This document shows positions 43,084 to 52,409 of a stretch of 64,000 nucleotides of DNA, piece after piece. The position numbers and the translations under genes are program-made. The first letter of the stretch is position 1. Each line of letters starts with the position of its first letter. This DNA is from Cyanobacteria bacterium SBLK (GTDB taxonomy: Bacteria; Cyanobacteriota; Cyanobacteriia; Cyanobacteriales; Spirulinaceae): NCBI GenBank assembly GCA_017746715.1, contig JAGHZQ010000081.1, positions 62,001-126,000 on the forward strand, read 5' to 3'. A model generated the notes under the pieces. It ran no database searches and had not been told where the DNA came from. It saw nothing but the letters and a program-made list of their open reading frames with translations.

Positions 43084-44364
43084 CTATTTGCCGAGAGTTC
43101 CGGCATAGACGGCGAGATCGCCTAACTCTTCTTCAATTCGCAACAAGCGATTGTATTTTGCCACCCGTTCGCTGCGACATAGAGAACCGGTTTTGATTTG
43201 TCCGGCACGGGTTGCGACGGCAAGATCGGCGATAGTGGTATCTTCGGTTTCTCCGGAACGATGAGAAATCATGCAGGTAAACTTATTGCGCGTTGCGAGG
43301 GCAATCGTTTCTAAAGTTTCCGTCAAACTACCGATTTGATTGAGTTTAATCAGAATTGCATTGGCAGATTTTTCATCAATTCCCTTTTGCAAGCGAGTGG
43401 GGTTGGTAACGAAAAGATCGTCTCCGACTAGCTGAATTTGACTGCCTAATTTCTCGGTTAATAATTTCCAGTTTTCCCAGTCTTCCTCATGCAATCCATC
43501 TTCAATGGAAATAATCGGATATTTATCAACTAATGCAGCTAAATAGTTGATGAAATCTTCGCCACTGTGAGGAGAGCCATCGTAAACATATTGACCGTCC
43601 TTGTAAAATTCACTAGCAGCGACATCCATTGCGATCGCCACTTGTTCTCCCGGTTTATAGCCAGCCTTTTCAATGGCTTTCATCAGCAATTCTAAGGCTT
43701 GTTCGTTGGATTGCAAGTTAGGAGCAAATCCGCCTTCATCTCCAACCCCACCAGAGAGGAGATTTTCGGCAGCTAAAACGCTTTTTAAGGACGCAAAAAC
43801 CTCGGCCCCCCAACGCAAGGCCTCGGCAAAAGTCGGCGCGCCAATGGGGACGATCATAAATTCTTGAAAATCCACGTTATTATCCGCATGGGAGCCGCCA
43901 TTAATGACATTCATAAAGGGAATGGGGAGTAAATTGGCTAAAGGTCCCCCCAAATAGCGATATAAGGGCAATCCTAACTCCTCTGCTGCCGCTTTGGCGA
44001 CGGCGAGAGAAACGCCTAAAATAGCATTTGCACCCAAGTTAGACTTATTGGGAGAACCGTCGCGATCGAGCATAATGCGATCGATTCCCACTTGATTTAA
44101 AGCATCTTGTTCGAGCAATTCGGGGGCAATTTTTTCTTTGACATTGCGAACGGCTTTAAGAACGCCTTTGCCGCCGTAGCGATTTTCACCATCCCGTAAT
44201 TCGTGGGCCTCAAAAGTTCCCGTCGAGGCACCGCTTGGAACTTGTGCCAAACCGCTTGCACCGCTTTCTAGGCGCACTTCTGCTTCGAGGGTGGGTCTGC
44301 CGCGAGAGTCGAGGATTTCTCGGGCGGTAATTGCTTCGATGGTTGCCGGTTCGTTAAAAGCCAT
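43084..44364 (-). CDS. eno: Enolase (phosphopyruvate hydratase)
   Basis: Enolase interconverts 2-phosphoglycerate and phosphoenolpyruvate in glycolysis. The 426-residue protein shows AREILDSRGRPTLEAEV, VPSGASTGTFEAHELRDG (mobile loop), the catalytic Glu in GVGDEGGFAPNL, Mg ligands in VAIAMDVAASEFY, SIEDGLHEEDW and LVGDDLFVTN, the catalytic Lys in ANAILIKLNQIGSLTETLE, and SHRSGETEDTTIADLAVA. Length is normal for the family. It is a single gene with its own downstream hairpin. Confidence 0.98.
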   Translation of the reverse strand: MAFNEPATIEAITAREILDSRGRPTLEAEVRLESGASGLAQVPSGASTGTFEAHELRDGENRYGGKGVLKAVRNVKEKIAPELLEQDALNQVGIDRIMLDRDGSPNKSNLGANAILGVSLAVAKAAAEELGLPLYRYLGGPLANLLPIPFMNVINGGSHADNNVDFQEFMIVPIGAPTFAEALRWGAEVFASLKSVLAAENLLSGGVGDEGGFAPNLQSNEQALELLMKAIEKAGYKPGEQVAIAMDVAASEFYKDGQYVYDGSPHSGEDFINYLAALVDKYPIISIEDGLHEEDWENWKLLTEKLGSQIQLVGDDLFVTNPTRLQKGIDEKSANAILIKLNQIGSLTETLETIALATRNKFTCMISHRSGETEDTTIADLAVATRAGQIKTGSLCRSERVAKYNRLLRIEEELGDLAVYAGTLGK

Positions 44365-44512
44365 GTTGTGTTTGCCGTTGAGACTGTATCACCGTCACTA
44401 ATACCCGATCCCCTCTCGATCCCGGCACTTTTTGTATTTAATTTAAGAATTGCCTATCTCTGCGTTGGCGAGTTCGATAAAATTGAGAGGACAACGATTG
44501 GGAAGTCAAGAA

Positions 44513-44980
44513 ATGATGAGATTGCGATCGCTGGGTTTAGTGCTGGCAAGATGGGGACTTGTGACGATGGGTGTAGGAGTCTGTGGGTGGGTTTGGTTTA
44601 AAAACCAGTCTGCGGGATGTGCCTGTGGAGGGATTGCCGAAGGCAGAAATGTTGTCGGAGCGATGGCACGAGCGCAACAAGCCTATTATATGGAAGAGGG
44701 AAAATTTAGCGATTCTATTGCTGCTTTGGGAATTGGGATACAAGAAGAAACCCCGGACAATCACTATCGTATCGAGCTTAGCGATCGCAGTGTTTTTGCT
44801 TATGCCATTCCTCAACGCGATCGCTTTTTTGCTTCGGCGAGCGGTGTTTTTCTGACTGAGGAAAAAGGGGTTTTTCAACGCGTTGTTTGTGTTGCCGATC
44901 GCCCCGATTTCCTCCAGTTACCAACCCCTTCTCTCGTTGATGGCAAACCCGTTTGTGGTGAGGGGAGTTCTCCTCAATAA
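44513..44980 (+). CDS. Type IV pilin-like protein (G/H family)
   Basis: From the ATG at 44513 (GGAAG lies eight bases before) the product is 155 residues: a single hydrophobic segment (about 5-30: LVLARWGLVTMGVGVCGWVW), then EGRNVVGAMARAQQAYYMEE then GKFSDSIAALGIGI, a pattern of the cyanobacterial pilin-like G/H family, and SVFAYAIPQRD with a late RVVCVAD. A canonical prepilin cleavage site (Gly-Phe-Thr-Leu-Ile-Glu) is absent, so it is unlikely to be processed like a pilin and may be a membrane-anchored relative. The function is unknown. It is divergent from eno. Confidence 0.72.
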   Translation: MMRLRSLGLVLARWGLVTMGVGVCGWVWFKNQSAGCACGGIAEGRNVVGAMARAQQAYYMEEGKFSDSIAALGIGIQEETPDNHYRIELSDRSVFAYAIPQRDRFFASASGVFLTEEKGVFQRVVCVADRPDFLQLPTPSLVDGKPVCGEGSSPQ

Positions 44981-45068
44981 GACGGCTAATTTTAGATGCG
45001 ATCGCCTCGGTTTGCTTGTCTGGGGTTTTGAGTTTGAGCGATCGGCATCGACAAATAAAAGTAAGCCT

Positions 45069-45155
45069 GTAAGGTGCTGTTAGCGACAGCGTAACGCACC
45101 GATTTTTAGACTTGCGGTGCGTTACGCTCCATTCCATTACGCTAACACACCTTAC
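45069..45155. mobile_element. MITE-like inverted repeat element
   Basis: The segment begins GTAAGGTG and ends CACCTTAC. The left arm (GTAAGGTGCTGTTAGCG then GCGTAACGCACC) pairs with the right arm (GGTGCGTTACGC then CGCTAACACACCTTAC) with small loops, leaving a short GATTTTTAGACTTGC centre. Elements of the GGTGCGTTACGC type are scattered non-autonomous repeats in cyanobacteria. No clear target duplication was found. Confidence 0.75.
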
Positions 45156-46082
45156 GATTTTCATTTAATATTTGCTTTACGAACAATCTCTAATAGGGAA
45201 ACAAACTTTGATGGTGTTATTTGCGAATATATTTACCTAAAATCTGCAATCCGAAACAATAAATTGGTTTACACCGATCGCCGTCCTTCCGATCCCACCC
45301 AAACATTCGCACCGGGAGATTTTGCCCGACTCATCGAACAATTTCGCGAAACCGTCGATCTGATTTTCAACGAGGGGATCGACTGGACGGCATTTTTAAA
45401 CTCCTTCCAAAGTTTGCAAGTTGAAGGCGACTATGGCGAACTATCCATCCAAGCGATCGAAAAAAAGCGCGATGGTTTCGTGGTGAGAGTTGAAGTTCCT
45501 CAAAATGCCAACAAAGGCGACATTGAAACAAAATTTAAACTCAAATACGAAACAGAGTTAAATCTCCTCGAAACAAAATATCGTTGCGAACTGCAAGCCA
45601 AAGACCGAGAAATCGCTATCTACAAGCAACAAAGCACCGATATTCTGGAAATTGTTAAACTGCAAGCAAGCAGACCTATCACCATCGAGGCTAAAGCAGT
45701 GGCAGACCAATCTAAAAGCGATCGCACCATCGAAATTAAAGATAATCGCAACATCAAGGGCGCACTTTATAGCGAAAACAGTCAAGGCTCAATTTATACC
45801 GGACACAACACCATTTATAACGAAGCCTCAGCACAATCTAACCTCGCCGAAGCCGCTCGAGAAATTCAAGACCTCCTCAAACAGCTAGAAGCCACTAACC
45901 CCGCCACCAGCACCGCAGAACAAATGCTCGTAGCCGCAGAAGCCGTCAAGCACATCGAAAGCGATCGCACCTTCAAACAAAAAGCTATCAATGCGGCCAA
46001 AGACGGCACTTTAGAATTTCTCAAACAAACTCCCATCGGCGCGATCGTTGCGGCTGCTATCGAAGGTTGGACAAATGCCTAG
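45117..46082 (+). pseudogene. 5'-truncated pentapeptide-type protein gene
   Basis: The reading frame opens inside the MITE-like element and only GTG/TTG starts exist. Its first recognisable residues, TISNRETNFDGVICEYIYLK, are the very end of a pentapeptide-repeat domain as found in a large cyanobacterial family; the upstream repeats are missing. The rest matches the typical tail: RRPSDPTQTFAPGDFARLIE, FNEGIDWTAFLNSFQSLQVE, VRVEVPQNANKGDIETKF, a coiled coil (ELQAKDREIAIYKQQSTDIL, EIVKLQASRP) and a C-terminal region with TAEQMLVAAEAVKHIESD and a hydrophobic end LEFLKQTPIGAIVAAAIEGW. It is intact after the truncation, so loss may be recent or the short form may still be used. Confidence 0.7.
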
Positions 46083-46230
46083 GAAAAGCGATCGCCATGT
46101 AAAGATTTGTAAATTTAGAAATCCTCTCAACCCCAGCGTAACAATATGTTAAGAACTGCATAATTCGGACGGCCTTTTTCCCAAGAGTAGATTGAGAGGA
46201 TCTATCCTCACACCTTCAACCAAGACTGTC

Positions 46231-47142
46231 ATGGTTATTCAATTCCTCAAACGTCTGTTCGGATTGTCCCTGCCAGCACCCTATATCCGAGATTTTCTAA
46301 CGTCCTACAGTCCTGAAGCATCGCCATCGGGAATTTTTACTTCGGGGGAAACCGGAAAAATTGCAATCGAATTCCTTTGGCACGGTCGAGAAGTCTCCCG
46401 AGGGCAACTCATTGTCCTCTGCCTCGAAGGACTCGAGGATTTACAAATAGACTCCCCTCTATTGCTCGCGGAAATTCGCCGTCGCCTGACCCCAAGACCC
46501 ATATCCCCCATCAGCAGACCCTTGGGACATTTCGCGATCGCCGATTTAACCGAAGGTGCTCGATTCGGCAGTTGGGGGTCGCGTTTTGCCGACGATCGCG
46601 TCCGGGGGATCGAAACGTTTCAATTGCCCCCAAAAACGCGATTTTGTTTTCTGCTCCTTCGCAATACCCATCTCAATGCCGTCGAACCCCATCTACTACG
46701 CGATCGCTTTTGCTTCTCCTTCCTTCGCGATCGCTTTGTCGATGTCACTCGAGAGAAACATATTTTTGCCTTTGGAAACAAAGGTGGCCTTTACAATAGC
46801 CCGGTTTTCCGAATTTGGGGAGCGCGGGGACAAGCCCCACCTCTCGATTGTGCCATTACTCTCGATTTAGATTGGCGCAGAACTCTCTTGGGAGAAGAAT
46901 TATTGCACTACGTTAAGGCCATGCCCCATCTTACCTGCCATGCCGCGATTGCTGCTAAAACTACGGAGGAAATTATTAAAAATAGCTTGGGAACGGGGAA
47001 AATATTTCGGGAACAAACTGCGCTGTCTCCAGAAATTACAAACCAATCGGATCTTATTCCCAGTATTATTGCGGAAGATTTAAAGCAACTCGGTATTTAT
47101 GACCTGATTGAAAATGAGGGAACGCCAACCACACGTTTTTAA
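46231..47142 (+). CDS. Unknown protein
   Basis: From the ATG at 46231 (MVIQFLKRLFGL) the product is 303 residues; the frame is open back to 46192. I recognise no family. The N-terminal helix is amphipathic and basic. The middle has REVSRGQLIVLCLEGLEDLQ and two LLLRNTHLNAVEP / LRDRFCFSFLRDRFVDVTRE stretches, one rich in Asp-Arg from HIP1 codons (GCGATCGC). The C-terminus is LKQLGIYDLIENEGTPTTRF. No signal peptide or membrane segment stands out. It follows the truncated pentapeptide gene after about 150 bases and gives no contextual clue. Confidence 0.6.
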   Translation: MVIQFLKRLFGLSLPAPYIRDFLTSYSPEASPSGIFTSGETGKIAIEFLWHGREVSRGQLIVLCLEGLEDLQIDSPLLLAEIRRRLTPRPISPISRPLGHFAIADLTEGARFGSWGSRFADDRVRGIETFQLPPKTRFCFLLLRNTHLNAVEPHLLRDRFCFSFLRDRFVDVTREKHIFAFGNKGGLYNSPVFRIWGARGQAPPLDCAITLDLDWRRTLLGEELLHYVKAMPHLTCHAAIAAKTTEEIIKNSLGTGKIFREQTALSPEITNQSDLIPSIIAEDLKQLGIYDLIENEGTPTTRF

Positions 47143-47450
47143 AACCTTTCCGGGCAAAAAATCGAACCGCAGTCAAAGGCAACGGCCGATCGTGAAGAGC
47201 AAGGGCGGTAATCGCAAGATAGCATGAGAATTTTGACAATTTCTCCATCTCCTGAACCATTCTGTTTTTTGTGCCTGCCCTCCTCAGCGATCGCCGTCAT
47301 TACAAGGGAGATTACCATCTTTAGCATATTTTCGTGAAAAAGTTGTGAAGATTTTTACCGCGCCCGAGGCGATTTCTTCAAGTCGCGATCGCCGAACGGT
47401 AAATTCGTCGGCTTTCAGTTTTTGTATTTTTTTATCAATATAGTATCTTT

Positions 47451-47481
47451 ATAGATTGATGCAAATTGCTTCAATCTATAT
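47451..47481. promoter_or_regulatory. Palindrome 1, operator candidate
   Basis: Arms TATAGATTGATGCAA and its reverse complement (one mismatch) flank a single central base at 47466. The core GATGCAAATTGC is shared with palindrome 2. Confidence 0.6.
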
Positions 47482-47507
47482 ATAAGAACAATACTATTAG
47501 ATTAACT

Positions 47508-47524
47508 GATGCAAATTGCATCAC
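47508..47524. promoter_or_regulatory. Palindrome 2, operator candidate
   Basis: Perfect arms TGATGCAA and TTGCATCA around one A at 47516. Its centre is 50 bases (about five helical turns) from that of palindrome 1, and it lies about 200 bases before the XRE gene start. Confidence 0.6.
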
Positions 47525-47718
47525 TCAGTAACGTCCGAACTTATCTTCACGACAATGAAAGGATTTTCATTTTTTCTTCAGACAACAATAAGTGATTTTC
47601 CGACTATTCTTTTACCATCAAAATGTTATATAAAGAATATAGACCAATCCAACGAGTCTTATCGAAAATAATCTGAGTAGCCCTCGTCTATCCAACGTAC
47701 AAAGAACCGAGAAAAACA

Positions 47719-48048
47719 ATGCCCATTATCGTCGTATTACCCCTCGTCAGAAAAAAATGCGGACTAACCCAAGAGGAATTAGCAGACTTGAGCAAGCGCA
47801 GCCAGCAACTCATTGGCAAACTCGAACAGAACAAAGCCAAAGGAATTGGTTTTGAGACCCTCAGCCAACTTTGTAAAGCAACGGGCGGGCAAGTTTGGGA
47901 CGTGTTGGTTTACGTTCCCGACGATCCTCAACAGCTTGATGAAACCCTTGCTGCTCTTTCGAGAAAGCTGAATTGCTCGATTGACGAAATCCTGCCTTAT
48001 ATTCCGGATGACTTAAAAACGGCCTATCGGCGATCGATGTTTGTTTGA
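47719..48048 (+). CDS. XRE-family helix-turn-helix regulator
   Basis: The 109-residue protein has a Cro/CI-type HTH at about 8-62: LVRKKCGLTQEELADLSKRS then QQLIGKLEQNKAKGIGFETL and SQLCKATGGQVWDVLVYVPD. The C-terminal 45 residues (QLDETLAALSRKLNCSIDEI, LPYIPDD) form a second short helical domain, reading almost like a half-copy of the HTH region with its PDD ending. Two matched palindromes upstream are natural candidates for its operator. No partner gene of a toxin type is adjacent, so it may be a stand-alone regulator. Confidence 0.8.
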   Translation: MPIIVVLPLVRKKCGLTQEELADLSKRSQQLIGKLEQNKAKGIGFETLSQLCKATGGQVWDVLVYVPDDPQQLDETLAALSRKLNCSIDEILPYIPDDLKTAYRRSMFV

Positions 48049-48203
48049 AGATAAAATTGATAAGAGCGTGCGAGTTTCAGGCGATCGCCCTATCGCGATC
48101 GACTGCCGCTCTCATTGCACCGCGAGAAACAATTGCCCGCATCGCCGCGTCTTTGGCAGCAAACGAGCTACCATAATATATTTATCAATTGGCGCGATCG
48201 CTC

Positions 48204-49493
48204 ATGGCTTCATCCTCTTGGAAAAACTTTCGCCTCCTGCAAGTTCTCTGTCGTCCCTTGCTCTTGATTTCTTTGGGACTCCACGGCGTGCTTTTATGGC
48301 TTCCCCTGACCCTAGAAACGGAAGTGGCGGACGCAGAAAACCCCGAGGAAGAAAAAAAGGAAACCATTAAAATTACGCGACTTGCTCCCCCTCAACCTGC
48401 CCCCACTCAACCTTCCCCCACCCCAGAAGTTTCGCCTTCACCTCCAGAAACATTGCCAAAGGTCGCTTCCGTATCGCGATCTCAACCCGTCCGGCAACAA
48501 GTTTCACAACAACGCGTTACGCCCCAACTCCAAACAACACCTCAAAAAGTCCTTCAAACCACACCTCAGCCACAAGTCCCTCCACCTTCTCCAACACCCT
48601 CCCCTTCTCCAGTTGCCCCGATTACGCCAACACCCTCCCCTTCTCCAGTTGCCTCGATTACGCCAACACCCTCCCCTTCTCCAGTTGCCCCGATTACGCC
48701 AACACCCTCCCCTTCTCCGGTTGCCCCGATTACGCCAACGCCTTCACCTTCTCCAGTTGCTCCACCTCCTCTTGAAGAGGACTTTCCCACCTATCAAAAT
48801 GCTAGAGAGGGCTCGGGTCTTAAATTTTTACCCCCAGAAATCGATCGCGCCGTTTTGCACACGCAAGATCCTCTCGATCGAGTTGCTACCTTTTTTGAAC
48901 GCGAAATTCCCAGCAAAGGATTCAACGTTGCCAAAGTCAATGAAAGCAATTCAACGGCAAGAATTTATCAAGTTTCCATCAGTAATAAACAGCCTCGCTA
49001 TTTCCATCTTTTTTATCTTGAAAATCGCACGCTCCTCATGTTGCTCGATCGCCAAGTTTCGCTCGCAAAATTAGAGGAATTAAAAAATTCGATCGACGTT
49101 CTTTCCCCTGAAGATAAACTGATCGAAGAAATTTTCGCTCGAGTTTATCAAGAATTTGACTTGAAAGATTTTACAATTTCCGACTTGCAAAGCCAAGATC
49201 CAGATATCCCTTGGGTCAAAGAAAGAGAAAACTATCATTTTCGCGGCCGGCTTCCCGTTGAAAATCCTCTCGATCCGAATGTCGAACAACATTTACAAAA
49301 TCGTTTATTTTCCCTGTTAGAAGAGCAAGAATTTGTGAAAATCGGGGAAGAAGAACAAGAGGGAGCAAAAATTTTTGTATTTGGTAATGGCTCTGCATAT
49401 CCAACAATTGGTTTTGCTCCCGTTCGCATTAACGGACAAACAACCATCGGAATTGTAACAACGCGAAATTTTTTTCCCCCATCCTTTGAGTAG
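48204..49493 (+). CDS. Membrane-anchored proline-rich protein of unknown function
   Basis: The 429-residue protein (ATG at 48204; a TTG start at 48189 is also open) has one membrane anchor near the N-terminus (LLLISLGLHGVLLWLPLTL), then a long Pro/Thr/Ser/Gln-rich stalk (about 40-195), and a C-terminal folded domain (about 200-425) with QDPLDRVATFFEREIPSKGF and RPYFHLFYLENRTLLMLLDR-like features. The anchor-stalk-domain layout recalls TonB-like or spanning proteins of the periplasm, but no TonB C-terminal motif is visible. The stalk includes five 12-residue repeats. The C-terminal domain is not recognised. Confidence 0.72.
   Translation: MASSSWKNFRLLQVLCRPLLLISLGLHGVLLWLPLTLETEVADAENPEEEKKETIKITRLAPPQPAPTQPSPTPEVSPSPPETLPKVASVSRSQPVRQQVSQQRVTPQLQTTPQKVLQTTPQPQVPPPSPTPSPSPVAPITPTPSPSPVASITPTPSPSPVAPITPTPSPSPVAPITPTPSPSPVAPPPLEEDFPTYQNAREGSGLKFLPPEIDRAVLHTQDPLDRVATFFEREIPSKGFNVAKVNESNSTARIYQVSISNKQPRYFHLFYLENRTLLMLLDRQVSLAKLEELKNSIDVLSPEDKLIEEIFARVYQEFDLKDFTISDLQSQDPDIPWVKERENYHFRGRLPVENPLDPNVEQHLQNRLFSLLEEQEFVKIGEEEQEGAKIFVFGNGSAYPTIGFAPVRINGQTTIGIVTTRNFFPPSFE
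48591..48764. repeat. 36-base tandem repeat, about five units, coding
   Basis: Unit starts at 48591, 48627, 48663, 48699 and 48735, each beginning CCAACACCCTCC or a close variant and encoding PTPSPSPVAPIT-type repeats. The units are nearly identical and keep the reading frame. Confidence 0.9.
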
Positions 49494-49671
49494 GGAGCTA
49501 GTTCGAGATAATTGCCAACAAAAAATTCCTCGAGTGCGAAAAAATAACATCCTTTAAATCCTCCCGCGATCGTCATTGAGTAAATCGTATAAAATGACAC
49601 AACCTCGACAAGAAATATATGAAATAATATGGCGATCGCAAACACAATTATAAAGATTTCTAAATTCTTCT

Positions 49672-52287
49672 GTGACAGACATTCTTTGGCTTATCGTCTG
49701 TTCTGGCTTAGTCTTTCTGATGCAGCCCGGCTTCATGTGTTTGGAATCGGGACTGACGAGATCGAAGAACAGCATCAACGTCGCTGTTAAAAATTTGGCC
49801 GATTTTGGCGTTTCGGTTGCCCTGTTTTGGGCTTTCGGCTATGCTCTGATGTTTGGAGCGTCTCGCGGGGGGGGAATTGGCTCCTCTGGGTTCTTCCTTA
49901 ACTTGGAAACTGCGCCAGAACTCGCCGCCTTTTTTTTGTTTCAAACCATGTTTTGCAGCACGGCTACCACGATCGTATCGGGAGCCGTGGCCGAACGCTT
50001 GAAATTTCAGGCTTATTTAATGGTCGCGGCGATCGCCTCGGGTTTTATTTATCCCCTCTTCGGTCATTGGGCGTGGAATGGTGCCGATACGGGGATATTT
50101 GCCGGCTGGTTGGGCAAAATGGGCTTTGTCGATTTTGCCGGATCTACCGTCGTACACGCCATTGGCGGTTGGATTGCCCTCGCCGTTTTAATGGTCATCG
50201 GGCCGCGCTTGGGCCGCTTTCCCAAGAATCGTCCTCCTCAAGAAATTCGCGGTTCAAATCTGCCCTTTTCCGTCTTGGGGGCAATGTTATTGTGGTTCGG
50301 TTGGCTGGGCTTTAATGGGGGCAGTACCCTTGCTTTAACCGAACAAGTTCCTCACATTATTATTAACACCATTGTTGCCGGAGTCGGAGGAATGCTCGGG
50401 GCGGCGGCGATCGATTGGCAGCAAGATCGCCTGCCCAAAGTCGAGCGCATCATCAACGGTTCGATCGCCGGATTAGTGGCCATTACTGCCGGTGCCCATG
50501 CCGTTTCAACTCCCCTCGCCATTGTTATCGGAATTATGGGGGCGGGGGTGATGAGCCTTTGCGTTTATTGGTTGAATTGCTGGCGCATAGACGATGCCGT
50601 AGACGCGATTGCCGTTCACGCCGGAGCCGGGGCATGGGGAACTCTTGCCGTCGCGCTATTCGGCAATCCGGAAATTTTGGGGACGGGATTGACCCGAGGG
50701 CAACAACTCCTCGTCCAATTCCTCGGAGTGGGAACGAGTATCGCTTGGGGATTTGGCTTGACATTTTGCGCGGCTTATGGAATTAATCATCTCGTTCGCT
50801 TGCGAGTCTCTCCCAAAGAAGAAGAAATGGGTTTAAACGTATCCGAACACGGGGCGAAAACCGAAGTTTACGATCTGTTCCGGGTGATGGACTATCAGGC
50901 GGAAACACAAGATTTGAGCGCTAGAGTCCCCACCAATCGCTTTACCGAAGCCGGCCGCATCGCCGATCGCTACAATCAGGTGATGGATGCAATGGAAGAA
51001 GCCGTCACGCGCACCGATGCAATCGTGCAAACATCCACCGATGCCATTATTACTTTTAGCACGGCCACTCTCGAAATTATGACCGTCAATCCCAGCACGG
51101 AAGTCATTTTCGGTTATTCCGCCGCCGCCTTGGCAAAAATGTCCCTTGTCGATCTGATCGGTTGGTCGGCAGACAAAATTAGCGATCGCGCGGCTTTGCT
51201 CTCAAAACTCTTGCATCGCCAACAACAGGAAGTGGTGGGACATCGTGCCGACGGTTCTATCTTTCCAGTAGAAGCGACTCTAACCAAAGCCGAACTGGGA
51301 GAGCGATCGTTTTATACGGGAACCTTTCGAGATATTACCGAGCGCAAGCAAGCCGAGGAAGCCCTCCGACAAAAAGAAGAAAATGAAAAATTAGCCCGAG
51401 CGATGCTGGAACTCAAACAAACCCAAACCCAACTCATTCAAAGCGAAAAAATGTCGAGTTTGGGGCAGATGGTGGCGGGGGTCGCCCACGAAATCAATAA
51501 TCCCGTCAACTTCATTTTTGGCAATTTAGTCTATGCCAAAAATTACACCAACGAGTTAGTTCATTTAATCGAACTCTACCAAAAATATTGTCCCGACCCT
51601 CCCGCCGAAATCCAAGACGCGATCAACGAGATCGAACTGGATTTTCTCAAAGAAGATTTACCGAAATTGCAAGACTCGTTATTATTGGGTGCAGAACGAA
51701 TTCGCGAAATCGTCCAATCGTTACGGACTTTTTCGCGCTTGGATGAAGCCGAGGTGAAAGAGGTAGATATTCACGAAGGGATTGACAGCACTTTAAGAAT
51801 TCTCCACAATCGCTTAAAAGGAGCGGTCTGGGAGAGCAAAGGCAATATTGAAAAAATTGAAGTCCTCAAACAATATACTGCCCTGCCTCCGATTGAATGC
51901 TTTGCCGGTCAGTTAAATCAAGTCTTTATGAATCTCTTGAGCAATGCGATCGATGCGTTGGAAGAGTCGTGGAAAATCGGTCATTTCAAAGCCACGGAAC
52001 TTCCTAAAATCATCATTATCACCGAATTAATCGAGGGAGAATGGATTCGCATCAAAATCGCCGATAATGGCATGGGGATTAAACCCGATACTTTAGACAA
52101 GCTCTTCGATCCCTTTTTTACCACTAAAGAAGTGGGCAAAGGAACGGGCTTGGGTTTATCGATCAGCTATCAAATTGTTGTCGAACGACATGGTGGGAAA
52201 ATGTGCTGTCATTCAGAACCCGGGAAAGGAGCGGAATTTATCGTTGAAATTCCCGTACATCAAAAAGACTATCTGACAGATAGTTGA
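49672..52287 (+). CDS. Ammonium transporter-PAS-histidine kinase fusion
   Basis: The 871-residue protein starts at a GTG with no strong ribosome binding site. Residues about 1-395 are a complete Amt domain with eleven or so membrane segments: MQPGFMCLESGLTRSKNSIN, FGHWAWNG, the first pore His in GSTVVHAIGGWIAL and the second in AIAVHAGAGAWGTLAVALFG, and the Amt-like tail EEEMGLNVSEHGAKTE. A linker (about 400-450), a PAS domain (about 455-565, ending GTFRDITERKQ), a coiled coil, and a kinase core follow, with H606 in VAGVAHEINNPVNFI, VFMNLLSNAIDALE and GKGTGLGLSISYQ. Such Amt-kinase fusions are described in other bacteria as ammonium transceptors. The cognate response regulator is not adjacent. 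Confidence 0.93.
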   Translation: MTDILWLIVCSGLVFLMQPGFMCLESGLTRSKNSINVAVKNLADFGVSVALFWAFGYALMFGASRGGGIGSSGFFLNLETAPELAAFFLFQTMFCSTATTIVSGAVAERLKFQAYLMVAAIASGFIYPLFGHWAWNGADTGIFAGWLGKMGFVDFAGSTVVHAIGGWIALAVLMVIGPRLGRFPKNRPPQEIRGSNLPFSVLGAMLLWFGWLGFNGGSTLALTEQVPHIIINTIVAGVGGMLGAAAIDWQQDRLPKVERIINGSIAGLVAITAGAHAVSTPLAIVIGIMGAGVMSLCVYWLNCWRIDDAVDAIAVHAGAGAWGTLAVALFGNPEILGTGLTRGQQLLVQFLGVGTSIAWGFGLTFCAAYGINHLVRLRVSPKEEEMGLNVSEHGAKTEVYDLFRVMDYQAETQDLSARVPTNRFTEAGRIADRYNQVMDAMEEAVTRTDAIVQTSTDAIITFSTATLEIMTVNPSTEVIFGYSAAALAKMSLVDLIGWSADKISDRAALLSKLLHRQQQEVVGHRADGSIFPVEATLTKAELGERSFYTGTFRDITERKQAEEALRQKEENEKLARAMLELKQTQTQLIQSEKMSSLGQMVAGVAHEINNPVNFIFGNLVYAKNYTNELVHLIELYQKYCPDPPAEIQDAINEIELDFLKEDLPKLQDSLLLGAERIREIVQSLRTFSRLDEAEVKEVDIHEGIDSTLRILHNRLKGAVWESKGNIEKIEVLKQYTALPPIECFAGQLNQVFMNLLSNAIDALEESWKIGHFKATELPKIIIITELIEGEWIRIKIADNGMGIKPDTLDKLFDPFFTTKEVGKGTGLGLSISYQIVVERHGGKMCCHSEPGKGAEFIVEIPVHQKDYLTDS

Positions 52288-52409
52288 CTGGAATCTTGTT
52301 TTTTATTCTTCCGAAACAAGAAAATTATCGAGCGATCGCCCTCTATTGACGAGATCAATGGAGGTGATTACTCTGGGAATATTGAGTTTTTACATGGTAA
52401 GGAGAGATT

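Larger units (their letters stand above)
47143..47718. other. Spacer upstream of the XRE gene
   Basis: About 575 bases. The left half shows no gene. The right half holds two related palindromes (listed separately), then AT-rich sequence up to the XRE start, presumably its promoter. Confidence 0.5.

Noticed and set aside
47066..47327. Reverse ORFs after the unknown gene at 46231
   Set aside because: Overlap the forward gene end, have no ribosome binding site and no family features.
48566..48790. Reverse Gly/Val/Glu-rich repeat ORF
   Set aside because: Antisense translation of the 36-base Pro/Thr/Ser repeat in the forward protein.
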